In this document: positions 10,763-22,791 of the stretch, piece after piece
Position numbering within the stretch: position 1 is the stretch's first letter
How the letters are laid out: each line of letters starts with the position of its first letter
Assembly: GCA_025786725.1 (NCBI GenBank)
Contig: JAHLTZ010000035.1
Span: 124,001 to 188,000 of the forward strand
From: Syncephalis fuscata
Taxonomy: Eukaryota; Zoopagomycota; Zoopagomycetes; Zoopagales; Piptocephalidaceae
Reading direction: 5' to 3'
DNA: 64,000 nucleotides
Notes under the pieces: model-generated
What the model was told of the DNA's origin: nothing
Seen by the model: only the letters and a program-made list of their open reading frames with translations
The model's database searches: none
Program-made: the position numbers and the translations under genes

Positions 10763-13700
10763 TTACATAATCGTTTCCTATAGCAAATTCGTTAATATAT
10801 AATAATAAAATAAAACAATTGTTTTACAAGCTTACCTCTAATTCATGCCCGAAAAATCGTTTTAATTTACGTAAGCGTCGTTGTCGAACACTTTTATCAT
10901 GAATTGCTTCAGGTGTATTTGGATCCTCATAGCTAATATCCGGTGATGAAACATACTCAAGCAATGAATCGACCGTCGCATCATCTTCAAGAAGCAGCGA
11001 TATTAATGAAGCGCCATCAATAGGCAGTGAGCTTGATAGCAAACTAGTATTGCCTAGTTCATCAGTCATACCATACCCGCCTTCCGCTGGATAGTTGTCG
11101 TCTTCCATATCAAGTAAATCAAGTAGCGAGTGTCGTTGGCTAGCCGGTGATGGAGAAGTGGTATCCAGCTGAACGATGGCACTATCACCACATGAGTCAC
11201 GCGACAATGGGCTAGGTAAAGTGGAAGCCACGACAAGATCTTGAGGAGGACGGGCACCAAACATACGTTCAAGTTTTTCAGCTCGACGAACACCGGCACG
11301 CTTCTCACTCGCTGACATACTCATAGTATTGGGCCCATTATCATCAACTGCTACGCTTATGGCCGTAACAACCGTGGGTAATGGCTGTGCGTATTGTGTT
11401 TGAGCATGGGGAGCAGTGTCACGATGTGAGTTGATTCTTTCTTGAGCTGCATTGATCATTTCAGCTGGCACATGAACACCAAGTACTCGGAATAGTTTTT
11501 CAACTTTCTTGCGTCGTTGTTCTCGTGCTTGCTGTTCATTGGTATAATTCGTGTTTGTCGTATTCATAGTTCGATTTTCCGATCGATTAAATGGTACATG
11601 ATGCGTTACCGTTGACACAGTATCAATACTAATTGACCTATTTCGCATACTTGTATTAGGTGTATCATTGTCGGAGTTGCGGTTTAATAAGGATACCATT
11701 GATCGAGAACGTACTGAATGACTATCAAGTAGAATAGTGGCAACAGATGAGCTTGTACTCTGCTGTGGCTGTTGTTCTTCATCGTACAGATAAGATTGGT
11801 CGAGAATAAAATCTGTTGTAGACGGTGAATGTATAGCAGTTATAGATGCTGCCGATATTGGTGTGGGGGCTGACATTGGTGATTTGGTCGCTGCTGCTGC
11901 TGCTGCTGTTGCGGTGATGGTGACTGTTGTTGTTGTCGTCGTTGCAGCTGTTATGGCCGCTGCAGCTGTAGATGTTACTGGTGTACTTGACATAACACCC
12001 ACAGCCATCATTTCACTTGTTGATCCTATTGAATTTAGACTTGGTTTTACAAGTTGCTTAAATACCATTTCTTCATTCAATGGCTCGCCGAACAGTTTAT
12101 TGAGCTTATGACGGCGACGTCTTAATTCACGTCGTACATCTGGGTCAAGTTCATTGCTATTATCCATCGTATCGTTTTGTGGCAATGGACTCGATGGTGC
12201 GCCACGTTGATTACCTAACATATCACGATCTATATCTTCAGATACACGTAGTAATGCTGGTCGTTGATTAGGATTCTTTTTGGTAATCTTATTAGGACGA
12301 CGGGCTTTTTGAAGACTGCTATTATTGGTACTATAGCTATTGTTATTATACTCCATAGTACTACTAGAATTTTTGCGTGATGTACTGCTATTATTTTGAA
12401 TGGGATGGGTACCGCTTGAAGTAGCGGGTACAATATCGCCCGGTAGACGATCACCAAAGAATCCTTCAAGTTTACGTAGTCGACGTCGTCGATTCTGGAA
12501 ACCAGAAGTGGGTGTTTGTTTTCAGTATCGTTGGTCATTAAACTATTAATAGACGTAATGCTTGCCCTTGATTGAACTGAATTAAGTGAATTTGTTGATG
12601 TGGCCGTTTTAAGTTGATGTGGTTGCTGTGTACTATAGACTACCTCAGCTTCTGTTGTTTCAACTTGCTTCTGTAGCTGCAATGGGTCTGGATGTTGACC
12701 AAAGAAATGCATCAATTTGCGGCCCATACTTACACAGCGTTGCTTTTGTGCCGGTGTCAATCGAGCTGTTTCATCAGCAAAATAACCGTCAACAGCTGCT
12801 GTTACATCAGGTCCCGGGTGGAAGCGCGATAATGCACGGGCAAGTGTCTCTTCACGGGCTCGACACATATCATGATTTCTTCTTCGGATATTTCAAAGCG
12901 CTGACGCTGGAATGATGAACTTGAAGCCCGTGGCTTTTGTGTATCATTTAGAATATACGACATTAATTTAGCATTGGGTGGAAACAATTCCGACATAGGC
13001 TGTTGCATATCTGCCGCATAGTAACGGGTTGGATCTATTATACTATTAATATATCTATTGAATACATATTGACTCATATCGCTTTACCTTGTTGTCGAAG
13101 ACGAGTTAATAAAACGTGTGCATCACTAGTTTCAAATCGAACAAAGCTATGTCGTTTTATCATTGCTTGTACCATATCTTGTGCTTCGTCAAATAGTCCA
13201 GACCAGCAGTTGCCGGTATTGGCTACTTCTTCACGTACTTCCTCGCTAATATTAATCTGAAGAGGTGCATCATTATCAATGTAGATTTCGTAGATGTAAC
13301 GAGCGTAGTGTTCCAACTGCACACCAGGTGGTAGTTTACTAGGCTCAAGTTCAGCCAATTCACGAAAGACTTCAATTTCTAGGAAGAATAGCAATGATTC
13401 GAGTGTAAATTCACGTGCACAGTGTGTTTGGAACGCGGCCAAAGCAAATTCATTATAAATACACTGACGAAATCGATCTTCAAGTCCACCTGGTTGTGAC
13501 CGATAAGAACGTACGCCAGCTGTGTCGTTGGATTCGACTTTACATAGATTATAGTCGCCTTTTGGACTAGAGCCACCTTTATTTAATGCTGTAGCACTTC
13601 TATTAGCTTCAGATGCTTCCAAATTGACAAATGATGTTGCAGCCGAGTTATTATGTGGCTCACCAGTGATTTCTTCTTCGTAGATATTAATGACACGAAC

Positions 13701-14795
13701 AACATCATTCATATCCAATATTTCACCAATTAAATCGTCATATTTTAGTGGTACTGTGCCAACAAATAATTGCCCACATACTAATGGACGATATGCACGA
13801 TAAACAGGACTTGGTTGAGAGCACGATGGACGTCGACCTGTACTTGATTCGGCTGAATTGGCCGAATTAGGCGGCAATGCAGCATTCACACGCGTATCAC
13901 TACGAAGTGGTAGTGGACGCATCGGCACTGGTGGTGGTGCAGGCTCGCCATAGATAAAGGCATGTTCAGCTTCAATAATCCTGGTTAACTCTTCTACTGT
14001 ATGGCCACGGTGTACTGTTACCGGAAATGTTTTTGGTTCAGGCCTGTTTGACCCAGTTAGTATTTCGGTGTCCTCTTCAAGTGTTGTGATAAGAATTCGA
14101 ACAAATTCATTGATATGATTGGCAGTACGTGCATTACGAAGGCTACGGACACGATAGAGACGCTCCTCATTGAGTGATTGACTAACTGATGGCTTTTTCT
14201 TAACAGGTGTGACTGGCTGAACCGTCCATGATGAAAAGCTCTGTGTTGTTGCCACGGCTACTTCACCGTCTTCGTCTTCGTCATATTCACTTTGGCTAAA
14301 GTAATCATCTAGCGTGGAGTGAGACTCACGACTAACGCCATCTTGGTAATTTATAGCTGGTCGCTCTAGTACTGCCAACTCATCATTGCTATTAACAAGT
14401 CGGTCAGCCTCCATAGAAGCCATGAATTGCTGTCGTTCAATACTTGACCACTGACGCCGGCTATTATTGGGACTTGTTGTTCTTGTTGTCGTTGTTCTTG
14501 TTGCTGGCTGTTCGCTTGCTTCAGATGCAGGTAGAGTTGGTGGTGGTGTACGCGGCGGTGGACATAAAGGAGCCGTCGACCATTCAGCGCTATTTAGAGG
14601 AGACAGCATCTCTGAAAACGATAAAAAAGATGTATTATTAGATCCTAGCTGCAGGCTTGGCCGCGGTGTATTAGCCGAGCTGTCGGAAGGCACGCTAATT
14701 AACGGCGGCATTGTGCGCTTAGCAGAAACAGGATATGAGCCTGGTGATGACGGCTTATTTGCCTCCTCGGCACTCCTGGGCGGTGAAGCCATCAT
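10763..14795 (-). CDS. RGS-domain protein with repeated KLxxFFG motifs
   Basis: RGS domains accelerate GTP hydrolysis on heterotrimeric G-protein alpha subunits at the inner membrane. Exon 1 (13,088-14,795) holds a long Ser/Pro-rich N-terminus and, near residues 455-555, the RGS fold (AREFTLESLLFFLEIEVF, YARYIYEIYIDNDAPLQIN). A 53-nt intron leads to exon 2 at 13,034. The C-terminal half contains at least six copies of a short basic motif: RKLMHFFG, RKLEGFFG, HKLNKLFG, KKVEKLF, EKLERMFG and RKLKRFFG. They are separated by Ser/Thr/Ala-rich linkers, one with an Ala/Thr microsatellite. A last short exon (10,763-10,777, E-T-I-M) is likely after the GTAAGC donor at 10,835. Two shifts, near 12,863-12,870 and 12,519-12,522 (a T run), each repairable by one base, break the frame. 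I judge them assembly errors. The role of the motif is unknown. Confidence 0.8.
11880..11980. repeat. Coding (GCT/GTT)n microsatellite
   Basis: Impure trinucleotide tract coding for an Ala/Thr-rich stretch within the linker of the RGS protein. Likely length-variable between isolates. Confidence 0.7.
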
Positions 14796-15968
14796 AGTGC
14801 CTAGCGTTTATAAATAGTATTCGGCAAGTAGTATAAAGGTAGGCAATGGAGATAAATAGTTGACTTGGTGTAGAACAGATGGCAATTAATTAGCTGCTGT
14901 TGTTAGCTTAATAGACAAGGGCCACCATAGGCGGTTCACGAGGACAATGCAGTGGCGCTGGCGAGCTAGCAGGCTGGCTAGCGGGCTGGCCAGTGGTTCT
15001 CACACTGTACAACCAAAATATGGAACGGAGCGATATTTAATCGCTTGGCAGCGTGGACTATATTTTAGTATGGCAATATATTTAAGAGCCAAGTAGTAAA
15101 TCGATGGTATTAGTAAAAATTATTAATAAAATAGGGACGATCGTTTAGCCACCAGCAATAATAAAAAATACGTTTACTTGAACATAAGTAGTATAATGAG
15201 ATGAGAATAGCGGCAGAGCACAGCCTTTAGACTATTCAAAAACAAACACTCCTAGTAATATCAAGTAAAGTAGACGGGAATACATTGGCAAGCCATTCTG
15301 AAAGGCGCAGGATATTTAAAGAGAATCTAACCATGTGGTGGTGGCGACAATGATTAGCGACACGTGGATTGCTGGTTAAGTATAGGAGCGACTCTACACA
15401 GGTTGCATGTATGGCCAGTATGTCGATGGACTACTCTCCTCGATACAAGTACACCGCATGGTCGGACAATTGTCAGGTGGACGGTAAATGGGCCCTGTAA
15501 CATGTATTTAGCCTTTATTGCTAATTCGAGCGTGCATATCAATATCATTAAATAAATAGTATATTGGTCAAAAGTAGTGTCGTATTAATTATTAAATGTA
15601 ATGTTAATAAATTAGTACATTTGTGAAGTAGCTATTAATATCAATGGCGTTTGTTAAATAAAACATTTTAATTGGTTTTATCTATTTGATAACAATTATA
15701 TTCTACTTGCTATGTTCTTTATACGTGTGCACAATTGTATACTTGATCGTCTTTTTATTAAATGATTAATAAACCTATCAATATTAGAGATACTAAGCAA
15801 TAAGCGATATGTCACTATAGTAGAGATGATGATGATGAGGAACTGACAGTTTTTATTTCTGATGGTGCGTTTTTCCTATTTTCACACTTTCCACTACTAA
15901 TTCAACGCTCTGTTCTAGCTTTGAGATCTGTTGAGTGTGCCACTTTTAATCTAAGATCGTTTGTCATC
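14796..15968. other. Divergent upstream region of the RGS gene and eIF3i
   Basis: About 1.17 kb between two divergent start codons. The part 15,300-15,520 is less AT-rich and open on both strands for about 60 codons, but shows no recognisable protein, so I leave it uncalled. The T/C-rich stretch 15,850-15,960 before the eIF3i start is probably its promoter and leader. Confidence 0.4.
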
Positions 15969-17239
15969 ATGGTAAGTTGATTGTTTCCTGATCGCTGCTA
16001 CTGCTGTGGCTAACGTATTTCTGTAATCTTAGCGTCCCATTCTTCTACAGGGCCACACGCGCGCTCTTACGCAGATCAGGTATAATCGCGAAGGCGATTT
16101 GCTATTCTCAGTAAGCAAAGATCACGTAGTCAGTGTTTGGTTCTCGCACAATGGTGAGCGTCTCGGCACTTATCACGGCCACCAGGGCGCATTGTGGACC
16201 GTCGACAGTGACAGTATCCTTTATAAACAATAGAGATCGCTGTATATACTATATATGCATGTATACTTAACTTGTTCTACAGGCAAAACTGAACGTCTAG
16301 TAACCGGATCGGCCGACAACACAGCACGTCTATGGGACATTCGTACCGGCCGTCTACTTCATACGTGGAGCTTCCCCACAGCAGTTAAACGAGTCCAGTT
16401 TAGCGAGGATGATAAATACGTACTTATGATTACCGAACGTCGAATGGGTCATCCCGGTACTATTACAGTCATGGCTATTGATCCAGAAAGTGAAGAACGT
16501 AAGTAATTGCTAATAACAGCTAATTAGATTACTGCTTATGCGTAAAATCAGAATCCTCCGATCCAGTGATTAATATCGAGCCAGAGGGTGCAAAGGCTAT
16601 GGTTGGCGCTTGGAGCTATCTAAACCAGCATATCGTTTCTGGTCATGAAAATGGTTCAATTCGGAAATATGACTGGAAGGTAAACGAATCTTAAATAATC
16701 AAACCATTTATTAATAACAGTATAATAGACGGGTGAGTGCATTGACTCGGTATCAGTCCACGAAGGCATTATTACGGATATCCAGCTGTCAAAGGACCGC
16801 ACCTATTTGATTACCGCTTCCAAGGATAAAACAGCTCGGTTAATAGATGCAAATACTCTTGAAACAATCAAGGTTTACTATTCCGATACACCATTGAATT
16901 CAGCCTCTATTACACCAACACAAGATTTCGTTATTCTTGGTGGTGGCCAAGACGCAATGAATGTCACGACGACGTCGTCACGACAAGGTAAATTCGAGTG
17001 CCGTTTCTATCACAAAATATTTTCCGTTGAATGTGGCCGAGTTAAGGGACATTTCGGTCCTATTAACACAATTGCCGTGCACCCTGACGGTAAAAGGTAA
17101 ACATAAATGAAACTGTCGGTATAAATAGATTCTAACGTCTATTGTTTATATGAATAGTTTTTCAAGTGGTGGAGAAGATGGCTACGTACGTGTCCATCAT
17201 TTTGATCCGGATTATTTCCGATTCAAGTTTGAGTGTTAA
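15969..17239 (+). CDS. TIF34: Translation initiation factor eIF3 subunit i (TIF34)
   Basis: WD40 subunit of eIF3, the factor that brings mRNA and initiator tRNA to the 40S ribosome in the cytoplasm. CDS is join(15969..15971, 16033..16213, 16283..16498, 16552..16679, 16729..17096, 17158..17239), 325 residues, the family length. All phases close. It begins [19 protein letters not shown] and ends with [17 protein letters not shown], both diagnostic. WD repeats include [11 protein letters not shown] and [12 protein letters not shown]. The first exon is the start codon alone, followed by GTAAG, as in MCM2 of this window. No defects. Confidence 0.95.
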
Positions 17240-17552
17240 TGTTATTTTTGATCATTTAAACGATCTGGATCAGATTTAAGCAGAATAAAATTAAACCCGA
17301 TCACTTGCGTGTCTATGGTGAAATGAAACCGCATCAGTTCACTTTATGTGTTGCAAAAAGCAAATAAAAATATTTGTGCCAATAAAGATAATTATCCATG
17401 GGCAACAACATATTTCTTTACCTATTACTGTGACTGTCTCGCTTAAACTAAAGCAACCATTATTACTTTCATCATTTTATCATTAGCACGATAACATTGC
17501 ATCAAAGCCTATTCATTGACAGCATTTGACTTGTCATTTGGTTTAGACCATC

Positions 17553-18696
17553 ATGCCGCTTGCCGTTCGTGCCGGGCCTAGCTACACGCAGCAGACATTG
17601 ATTAATGTCAACGATGACCAGTATCCTGTCCTAATAGATTCGACGGATTTTACAGGTCGTGTAGTTGTTCGTATTAAAGATTTTACCGGTATTACACCGT
17701 CAGGAGAAACCCGAATTACGAATACAAACTATTTTAAAGGAAGGCGACGAAAGTTTTCGATCCAAGTAGAAGGAAGGTTTAAAAAAGCCGTTTCCGCCGA
17801 TGATGTATATTATGGCGTTGATTTTGACGACATAGTAAGTGTTGTGATGGGTCAGTGTTATTTATTCTAAAATTGTAAAGCCTGCTATTCCAAAAATATT
17901 TGATATTGGTATGGCCGCGGCACGACTCATAGATCCTGCCGTGTATTATAATGCGCAAACTGAGAAGCCGTATATCATGTCACCGTTGCTATGCGGTATT
18001 AATGCCTTTAATATTCGCGATGCACCCGAGGTGTGTCAAGGAAGAGAGCACGAATGTGCAAATCAAGGCGAGGAAAGTGGCATGGAGGAAGAGGACGAAG
18101 ATGAAGATGAAAACCACGATGTATTTTTCGACGCTACCGATAACTGTGGAGATCAAGAGCGTACAGATAGTTTCTACGCACCGGCACAGCCAACATCAGT
18201 CACGGGTATTCCGCCGCCATCAAAGCGAGTTTCCTGGCCTACTGCACATGAAGGCCCCATGGGTCGACCACGTCGTGGCACTGAAGCGAATGCTGCACAA
18301 CACTCGTTGATGATGGCGGCAATGAATCAAAGTATTGGCGAGGAGCTATTTGATTGTTTGCCATTGGCCGAGTATCAACTGGGTGGTGAGCGTGCGCTTG
18401 AAGAGGATACGCGAATTCAGCTGCCTAGCGCTGACCCAAAGGCGTCAATGCCTTATAAAAAGCGACGCAAATACTTTCTTAACCAAGCGAATCGACAGAG
18501 CTTTATGTTTATGCCAGATAAGCAATACGGCTTTGACTTTTACTCCCCTCATATGGATTTCAACACTTTCCAGTTGAAGCTTGGCGTGAGTGTCAAAGTT
18601 GATAAGTATCTTGGTGGACGGCCTATTCGCTACGTTTGTCGTAGTTTGGACGGTAAAATTACGTATTTCGTTATTACTTTCAACTTAGAAAACTAG
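17553..18696 (+). CDS. UPF0590 / DUF1769 family protein
   Basis: Conserved fungal protein of unknown role. CDS is join(17553..17834, 17881..18696), 365 residues, with one 46-nt intron. It shows the family pattern: NYFKGRRRKFSIQVEGRFKK, then DVYYGVDFDDI, LIDPAVYYNAQTEKPYIMSP, and the C-terminal block YGFDFYSPHMDFNTFQLKL with a final YVCRSLDGKITYF. A family-atypical acidic insert (EEEDEDEDE) follows the central block. The 313-bp spacer to eIF3i upstream holds only short AT-rich DNA. Domain family assigned from memory of the pattern; function not known. Confidence 0.8.
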
Positions 18697-18932
18697 CTGG
18701 TTTGTTGATTTTATTCAACGTTTATAGCAATATTGACAAGTATATCGTTAGTATGATATTTTTGTAAAAAATACTGCTTAATCATGCAAAAGGATATAGA
18801 CACTATATGTTATAATACAATATCCAACACGGATTATGCTTCAACTCAAATAAACATGATATATTGCACTAGTTTGAATCAAATAAATATACAAGTAATT
18901 TCTTAGGTTTATTGCATTATCTATTAAACCGA

Positions 18933-20015
18933 TCAGTGATTTGCATACGACGAAGTGATAGATGATAACTCCTGGTTGGCGGTGGCACAGTTGGAATTAT
19001 TAGCTATTAAATGCTTTGCAGCTTTTAAAAGGGGAAGCAGCCGTTTGATTGCAAGATCCATTTGACGTTTACTCATTGTTTCTTTTCTCATATCCAACTG
19101 TTTTTGGATTACGGCTCGTGTGTAGGCTTTCCATCCATCGCTTTCTATAAACTCTTTTTTTACATAGCTTTTGGCAGTTAGATTGCCAATTATATATGTG
19201 ATGTAATCATTATCGTCACTACATGAACCAAAATTTTCTAATTTGACATCAGCCATAACATTGGCATAAGCAATAGCGCCTATCTCTTTGCTTTCAATTA
19301 AACCTAGAGGAAGTGCCGAGTCATAATCAACGATGGTTGCGGTTATTTCATGCGTATTTTGATTTTGATAAACCATTATGTCTATATACTGGTTAGTGTG
19401 CCATAGCATGCAAATCAAATAGCTTACTCATGATGGACAAATCCATATGCACAACTCCAGCTCTATGTAAATAAATTATGCCTATTAAAAATTAGTAATA
19501 ATATTATATTTAAAAGCGCACGGCTTTACCTTTAAGTACTTGAGGAATTATTTGAGCAAGCAAAGCAATCTCATCAAAGGTAGACCGTTTTCCGGACGTG
19601 TCATAGATAGATCTTCTCATTTCAATAAAGTCTTTCAATGTGCGTCCTTTAACATAATTATAAATAAAGCATAAAGTCTTTGAATCAGGGTTAAATCTAT
19701 ATAATGGTTGCTGCACATTGTATTTGCCCAACTCATTCAAACCTGTTAGTTTGTCCTTAGCGTTTAATAGTATCTAATACTAGCATCAGTAAATACATCA
19801 ATTGCTTATCATATCAGCTATTACCTTAAATGCAACAAGTTCATTTTCGAATTTTATTCCACATTTAAGAAATCCATTTTGACCGTTCCAATTTATTTTC
19901 GCTAGGCTTAAATCGGAATTTCCACCAATCCATTTGATACTAGTCAATTGGTGTTTTTTTGCATTTTGAAAAACTTTCAAATATTGACGACCAGCTGCGT
20001 CTAGTGTCGCTTGAC
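18933..20015 (-). CDS. Protein-kinase-like protein, paralogue 1 (5' end unresolved)
   Basis: Paralogue of the gene at 62,076-63,299, with the same exon plan: 18933..19381, 19428..19481, 19530..19773, 19825..20015 (complement). Exons of 191 and 54 nt match the paralogue exactly. Kinase-like marks are the beta-3-like Lys in GFLKC, catalytic-loop HMDL with the Asn five residues after the Asp (MNIMV), and IVDYD in place of DFG. A glycine-rich loop is not evident. Exon 1 with start codon and signal peptide could not be placed: a hydrophobic open stretch lies upstream (20,060-20,160), but its phase does not join exon 2. The gene may thus be truncated, or carry another one-base loss. Activity cannot be judged from sequence. 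Confidence 0.65.
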
Positions 20016-21246
20016 CTATTCGATTTATGTATGTATGTATTTATTTATATGTTAATGCCAGTCACAATTATATCCTACCATGATAAATCCATTACGAGCA
20101 CAGCTTTTATATGGATTATAAAGTATAGCCAAGACAATAGCGTTGTAAAATAATAAAAGCCTAGCATAATGAATATCTAACGAGATGTGCTTGAGTTTGT
20201 GATAAAAGTCTAATGAGAAAGAAAGAGGGGAAATTTAAGAATACACTATAAATTGCCGATAATGGCTATCTTTTGCCGTTTAAAAACATGCAAACATTAT
20301 TGCTTGTAAGCTATAAGAAAATTTCCAAATTTAACAAAAGACATATTATTGTAAATTTAAAATTGGAAATAGCACCACGCAGCCATTACAAAATAGTTAA
20401 AGCCAATTTATTGCAATGCTTAATTGGGCATTGAAAACGCTTGTTTATGGAAGTCATGTGCTTTCTTTTGAATCAAAAAGTAATTGATTTAACTTTTAAT
20501 TTAGCTGATTTCTCTTGCTGATTTGCTTAAAATTATTTACTACGAATAAATACCATTTACTGTGATAGTACTAATTTGTATTTACCCATATAATGCCATT
20601 ATTTTTAATTAAAATTTTTACTGATATTTAAGTAGCTATATTACAATTACGCTCGATACAACTACGCCACACTATACATTTAAACAATAAACTTGATGCT
20701 TTAATTGACCAATCTCTTATTTATTTATTGAAATTACTACACTCATATTAAATAGCTTATTGCTTATTTAATGTAGCTTAATATTCAAATAACTAGACTT
20801 GGTAATATTTGCTTGGCTGAACTATTCACTTGTTTTATTGAACATGAACCACATAATGAGTGGCATTGCAGATCAGAAATAATCACGACAGTGCTAGTGA
20901 AAATGAGTAAGAAAAGACAGTCGGCAGAAAAACAACAATGTGTATAGCCGTCACAGTAATTGTACCAACAACTCTATACATAATTGGTAACATATACTGA
21001 GTGTAAAGTAAGAAAAAGGCGGCCAAATGAGTAAATAAAAATATAAAGTCAAACTATAATGCTCATAACTTTAATTGAGTGTGCAAACTTATATTTTTCA
21101 ATATAATAATTTTTATTCCTTTTGAATAATAACAAGTACTAATACTAATTTAATATAGCTATGAAATCCACGTTTTAAAATTAACAGATACTTTTATTAT
21201 TAATATAAACATTAAAATGGCTTAAGACTAGATGATTTCTCATCAT
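20016..21246. other. AT-rich intergenic region
   Basis: Contains the hydrophobic stretch near 20,060-20,160 that may be the missing first exon of the kinase-like gene, plus (GTAT)n-like words at 20,025-20,045. Otherwise nothing recognisable. Confidence 0.4.
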
Positions 21247-22791
21247 TCAGTGTGTTATGATATTTTCTACAAACTTGGTAGTTGCCGTTTCTGCAAGCGT
21301 ACTACTTTGTAGTATATCGCTATGCTGCTCAGTATTACCAGTAGTCTGGCTTGCTGCCTCGATGTCTTCATTGATCGAAGATTCGCTAAAACGTCTTTGA
21401 ATCTCAATCACCTTCGACGAACATATATCTTCTACTTCGTCTTTAAAGATTAGATCGTCCGTACGCGACTCGTCGTCGTTGCCATCTTCATCATCATCGC
21501 CGTCGTTTGCATTGTCGTCATCTTCGTAATAATCTTCCCATGCATCTTCGTCAAAGCCTACCATATCTTTAAACTTTTCAAACAGTGGTTCCGCACCTTG
21601 TAAAAGGTCGCCAATAACATGCACCCATGCACGATCAGGCAACTCGTTACGACCTAAAAATAGAATAGAAATAAATTGCTTGTAGGCTGCATTAGAGTCA
21701 GTAGATGCAGCCTCAAAAGAGCCCGGTAATAGAGTAGCATCAGCTGGCAATGCCGCTGAAGTGAAAGGGCCAAAATTACACTCGACTGGTGCATCCAATA
21801 GTACTCGCTGCACCAAAGCAAAATACTCTGGATTTGCGGTAAACAAATCACGCATTTCTGCCGGCCGATCAAGCATTGCCACCATAATTTCTCTTGATGC
21901 TGGCAAGCCGGATATTGATACTTGTGTAGTAACCGCTGTAGCACTGTCGTCGCTGATGCTACTATTCGCCTGCATTCCACCAGATAATACAGGTGAAGTT
22001 GGCGAAGTGCATAGCTCGCTCGGCCGTGGCAATTCCAATGCCCCATTGCGTGTCTGCCCCAGTTCTGAAACCATCTCGTTTATCGCAATTGGCGATATAT
22101 TAATGTTTTTACAAGCCTGATCGGCTACATCGGATGCTACCGATGTGCGATAAAATGGGGCCATATTAGCAGTAGCTGGTTCGTTGTTGTCATCCTGAGC
22201 AGATGAATATTCACTATCTGATATTGGAGGTGTGTAGCATGACGGAATTGTTTCGTGTGGCAATGAAAACCGAACACGACGAGTTTGTTCAAGTGCTGTT
22301 TGCAAAAAACTGGCCGGTCTTTTGGCGCCTGATATATGAGACTCGTTTACAAATTTGGTTTTTGCATTAGCACTGCTACGAGGATGGCGCTGTTTACGCT
22401 GCGCCACCTTAAGCGGCGGTAATTCATCAAGCCATCGGCGCCATTCCCGGGCAGGAATACGCTGTAGCATTGGTGGTGGTAGACGTTGCTGACCATTTGA
22501 TGTAGACGTCATTGTTGTGGAGCTGATATTCACTGCGTGATCATCAAATGCCATCACATTTTGTACTGCTGGAGTACCCAAGGAAAGCATAGAGTCATTT
22601 GTCAAAATAGATTCCAAATTCGATACATCGCCACTATTGCCACTGCTAATACTAGCTCTACTATTGCATTGACTAGTATTCTCGGGTGGTGACGCACCGT
22701 AGATTCTTTCCAAAGTATCCGGTGTGTCTGCAGTCCAACGACGTACCGGTAGACAGGGCCGTTTTAGTTCGTGGACACGCTGAAGCGACAT
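21247..22791 (-). CDS. Unrecognised acidic protein with an LERIYGASPPE motif
   Basis: Single open exon of 514 codons starting at an ATG (22,791). Residues 25-40 read TLERIYGASPPEN, closely like the EKLERMFGARPPQ motif of the RGS protein 7 kb away. The middle part is Ser/Thr-rich with clustered RKQRHPR basics. Residues about 300-400 look folded (EMRDLFTANPEYFALVQRVL; FISILFLGRNELPDRAWVHV). The C-terminus has an acidic run (YYEDDDNANDGDDDEDGNDD). No enzyme motif, membrane segment or signal peptide. I do not recognise the family. The shared motif suggests it belongs to the same protein network as the RGS gene, but this is inference. Confidence 0.65.
   Translation of the reverse strand: MSLQRVHELKRPCLPVRRWTADTPDTLERIYGASPPENTSQCNSRASISSGNSGDVSNLESILTNDSMLSLGTPAVQNVMAFDDHAVNISSTTMTSTSNGQQRLPPPMLQRIPAREWRRWLDELPPLKVAQRKQRHPRSSANAKTKFVNESHISGAKRPASFLQTALEQTRRVRFSLPHETIPSCYTPPISDSEYSSAQDDNNEPATANMAPFYRTSVASDVADQACKNINISPIAINEMVSELGQTRNGALELPRPSELCTSPTSPVLSGGMQANSSISDDSATAVTTQVSISGLPASREIMVAMLDRPAEMRDLFTANPEYFALVQRVLLDAPVECNFGPFTSAALPADATLLPGSFEAASTDSNAAYKQFISILFLGRNELPDRAWVHVIGDLLQGAEPLFEKFKDMVGFDEDAWEDYYEDDDNANDGDDDEDGNDDESRTDDLIFKDEVEDICSSKVIEIQRRFSESSINEDIEAASQTTGNTEQHSDILQSSTLAETATTKFVENIITH

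Noticed and set aside
11863-12111. Open frame of 82 codons, Ala/Val-rich, on the + strand
   Set aside because: Antisense shadow of the coding microsatellite in the RGS gene; no family signal and no splice or start context.
14444-14817. Two overlapping + strand frames (65 and 116 codons)
   Set aside because: Lie opposite the conserved start region of the RGS gene and are low-complexity Val/Gly-rich.
15354-15555. Frames of about 63 codons on both strands
   Set aside because: No homologue recognised, non-ATG start on the + strand, and no supporting splice sites; likely leader DNA.
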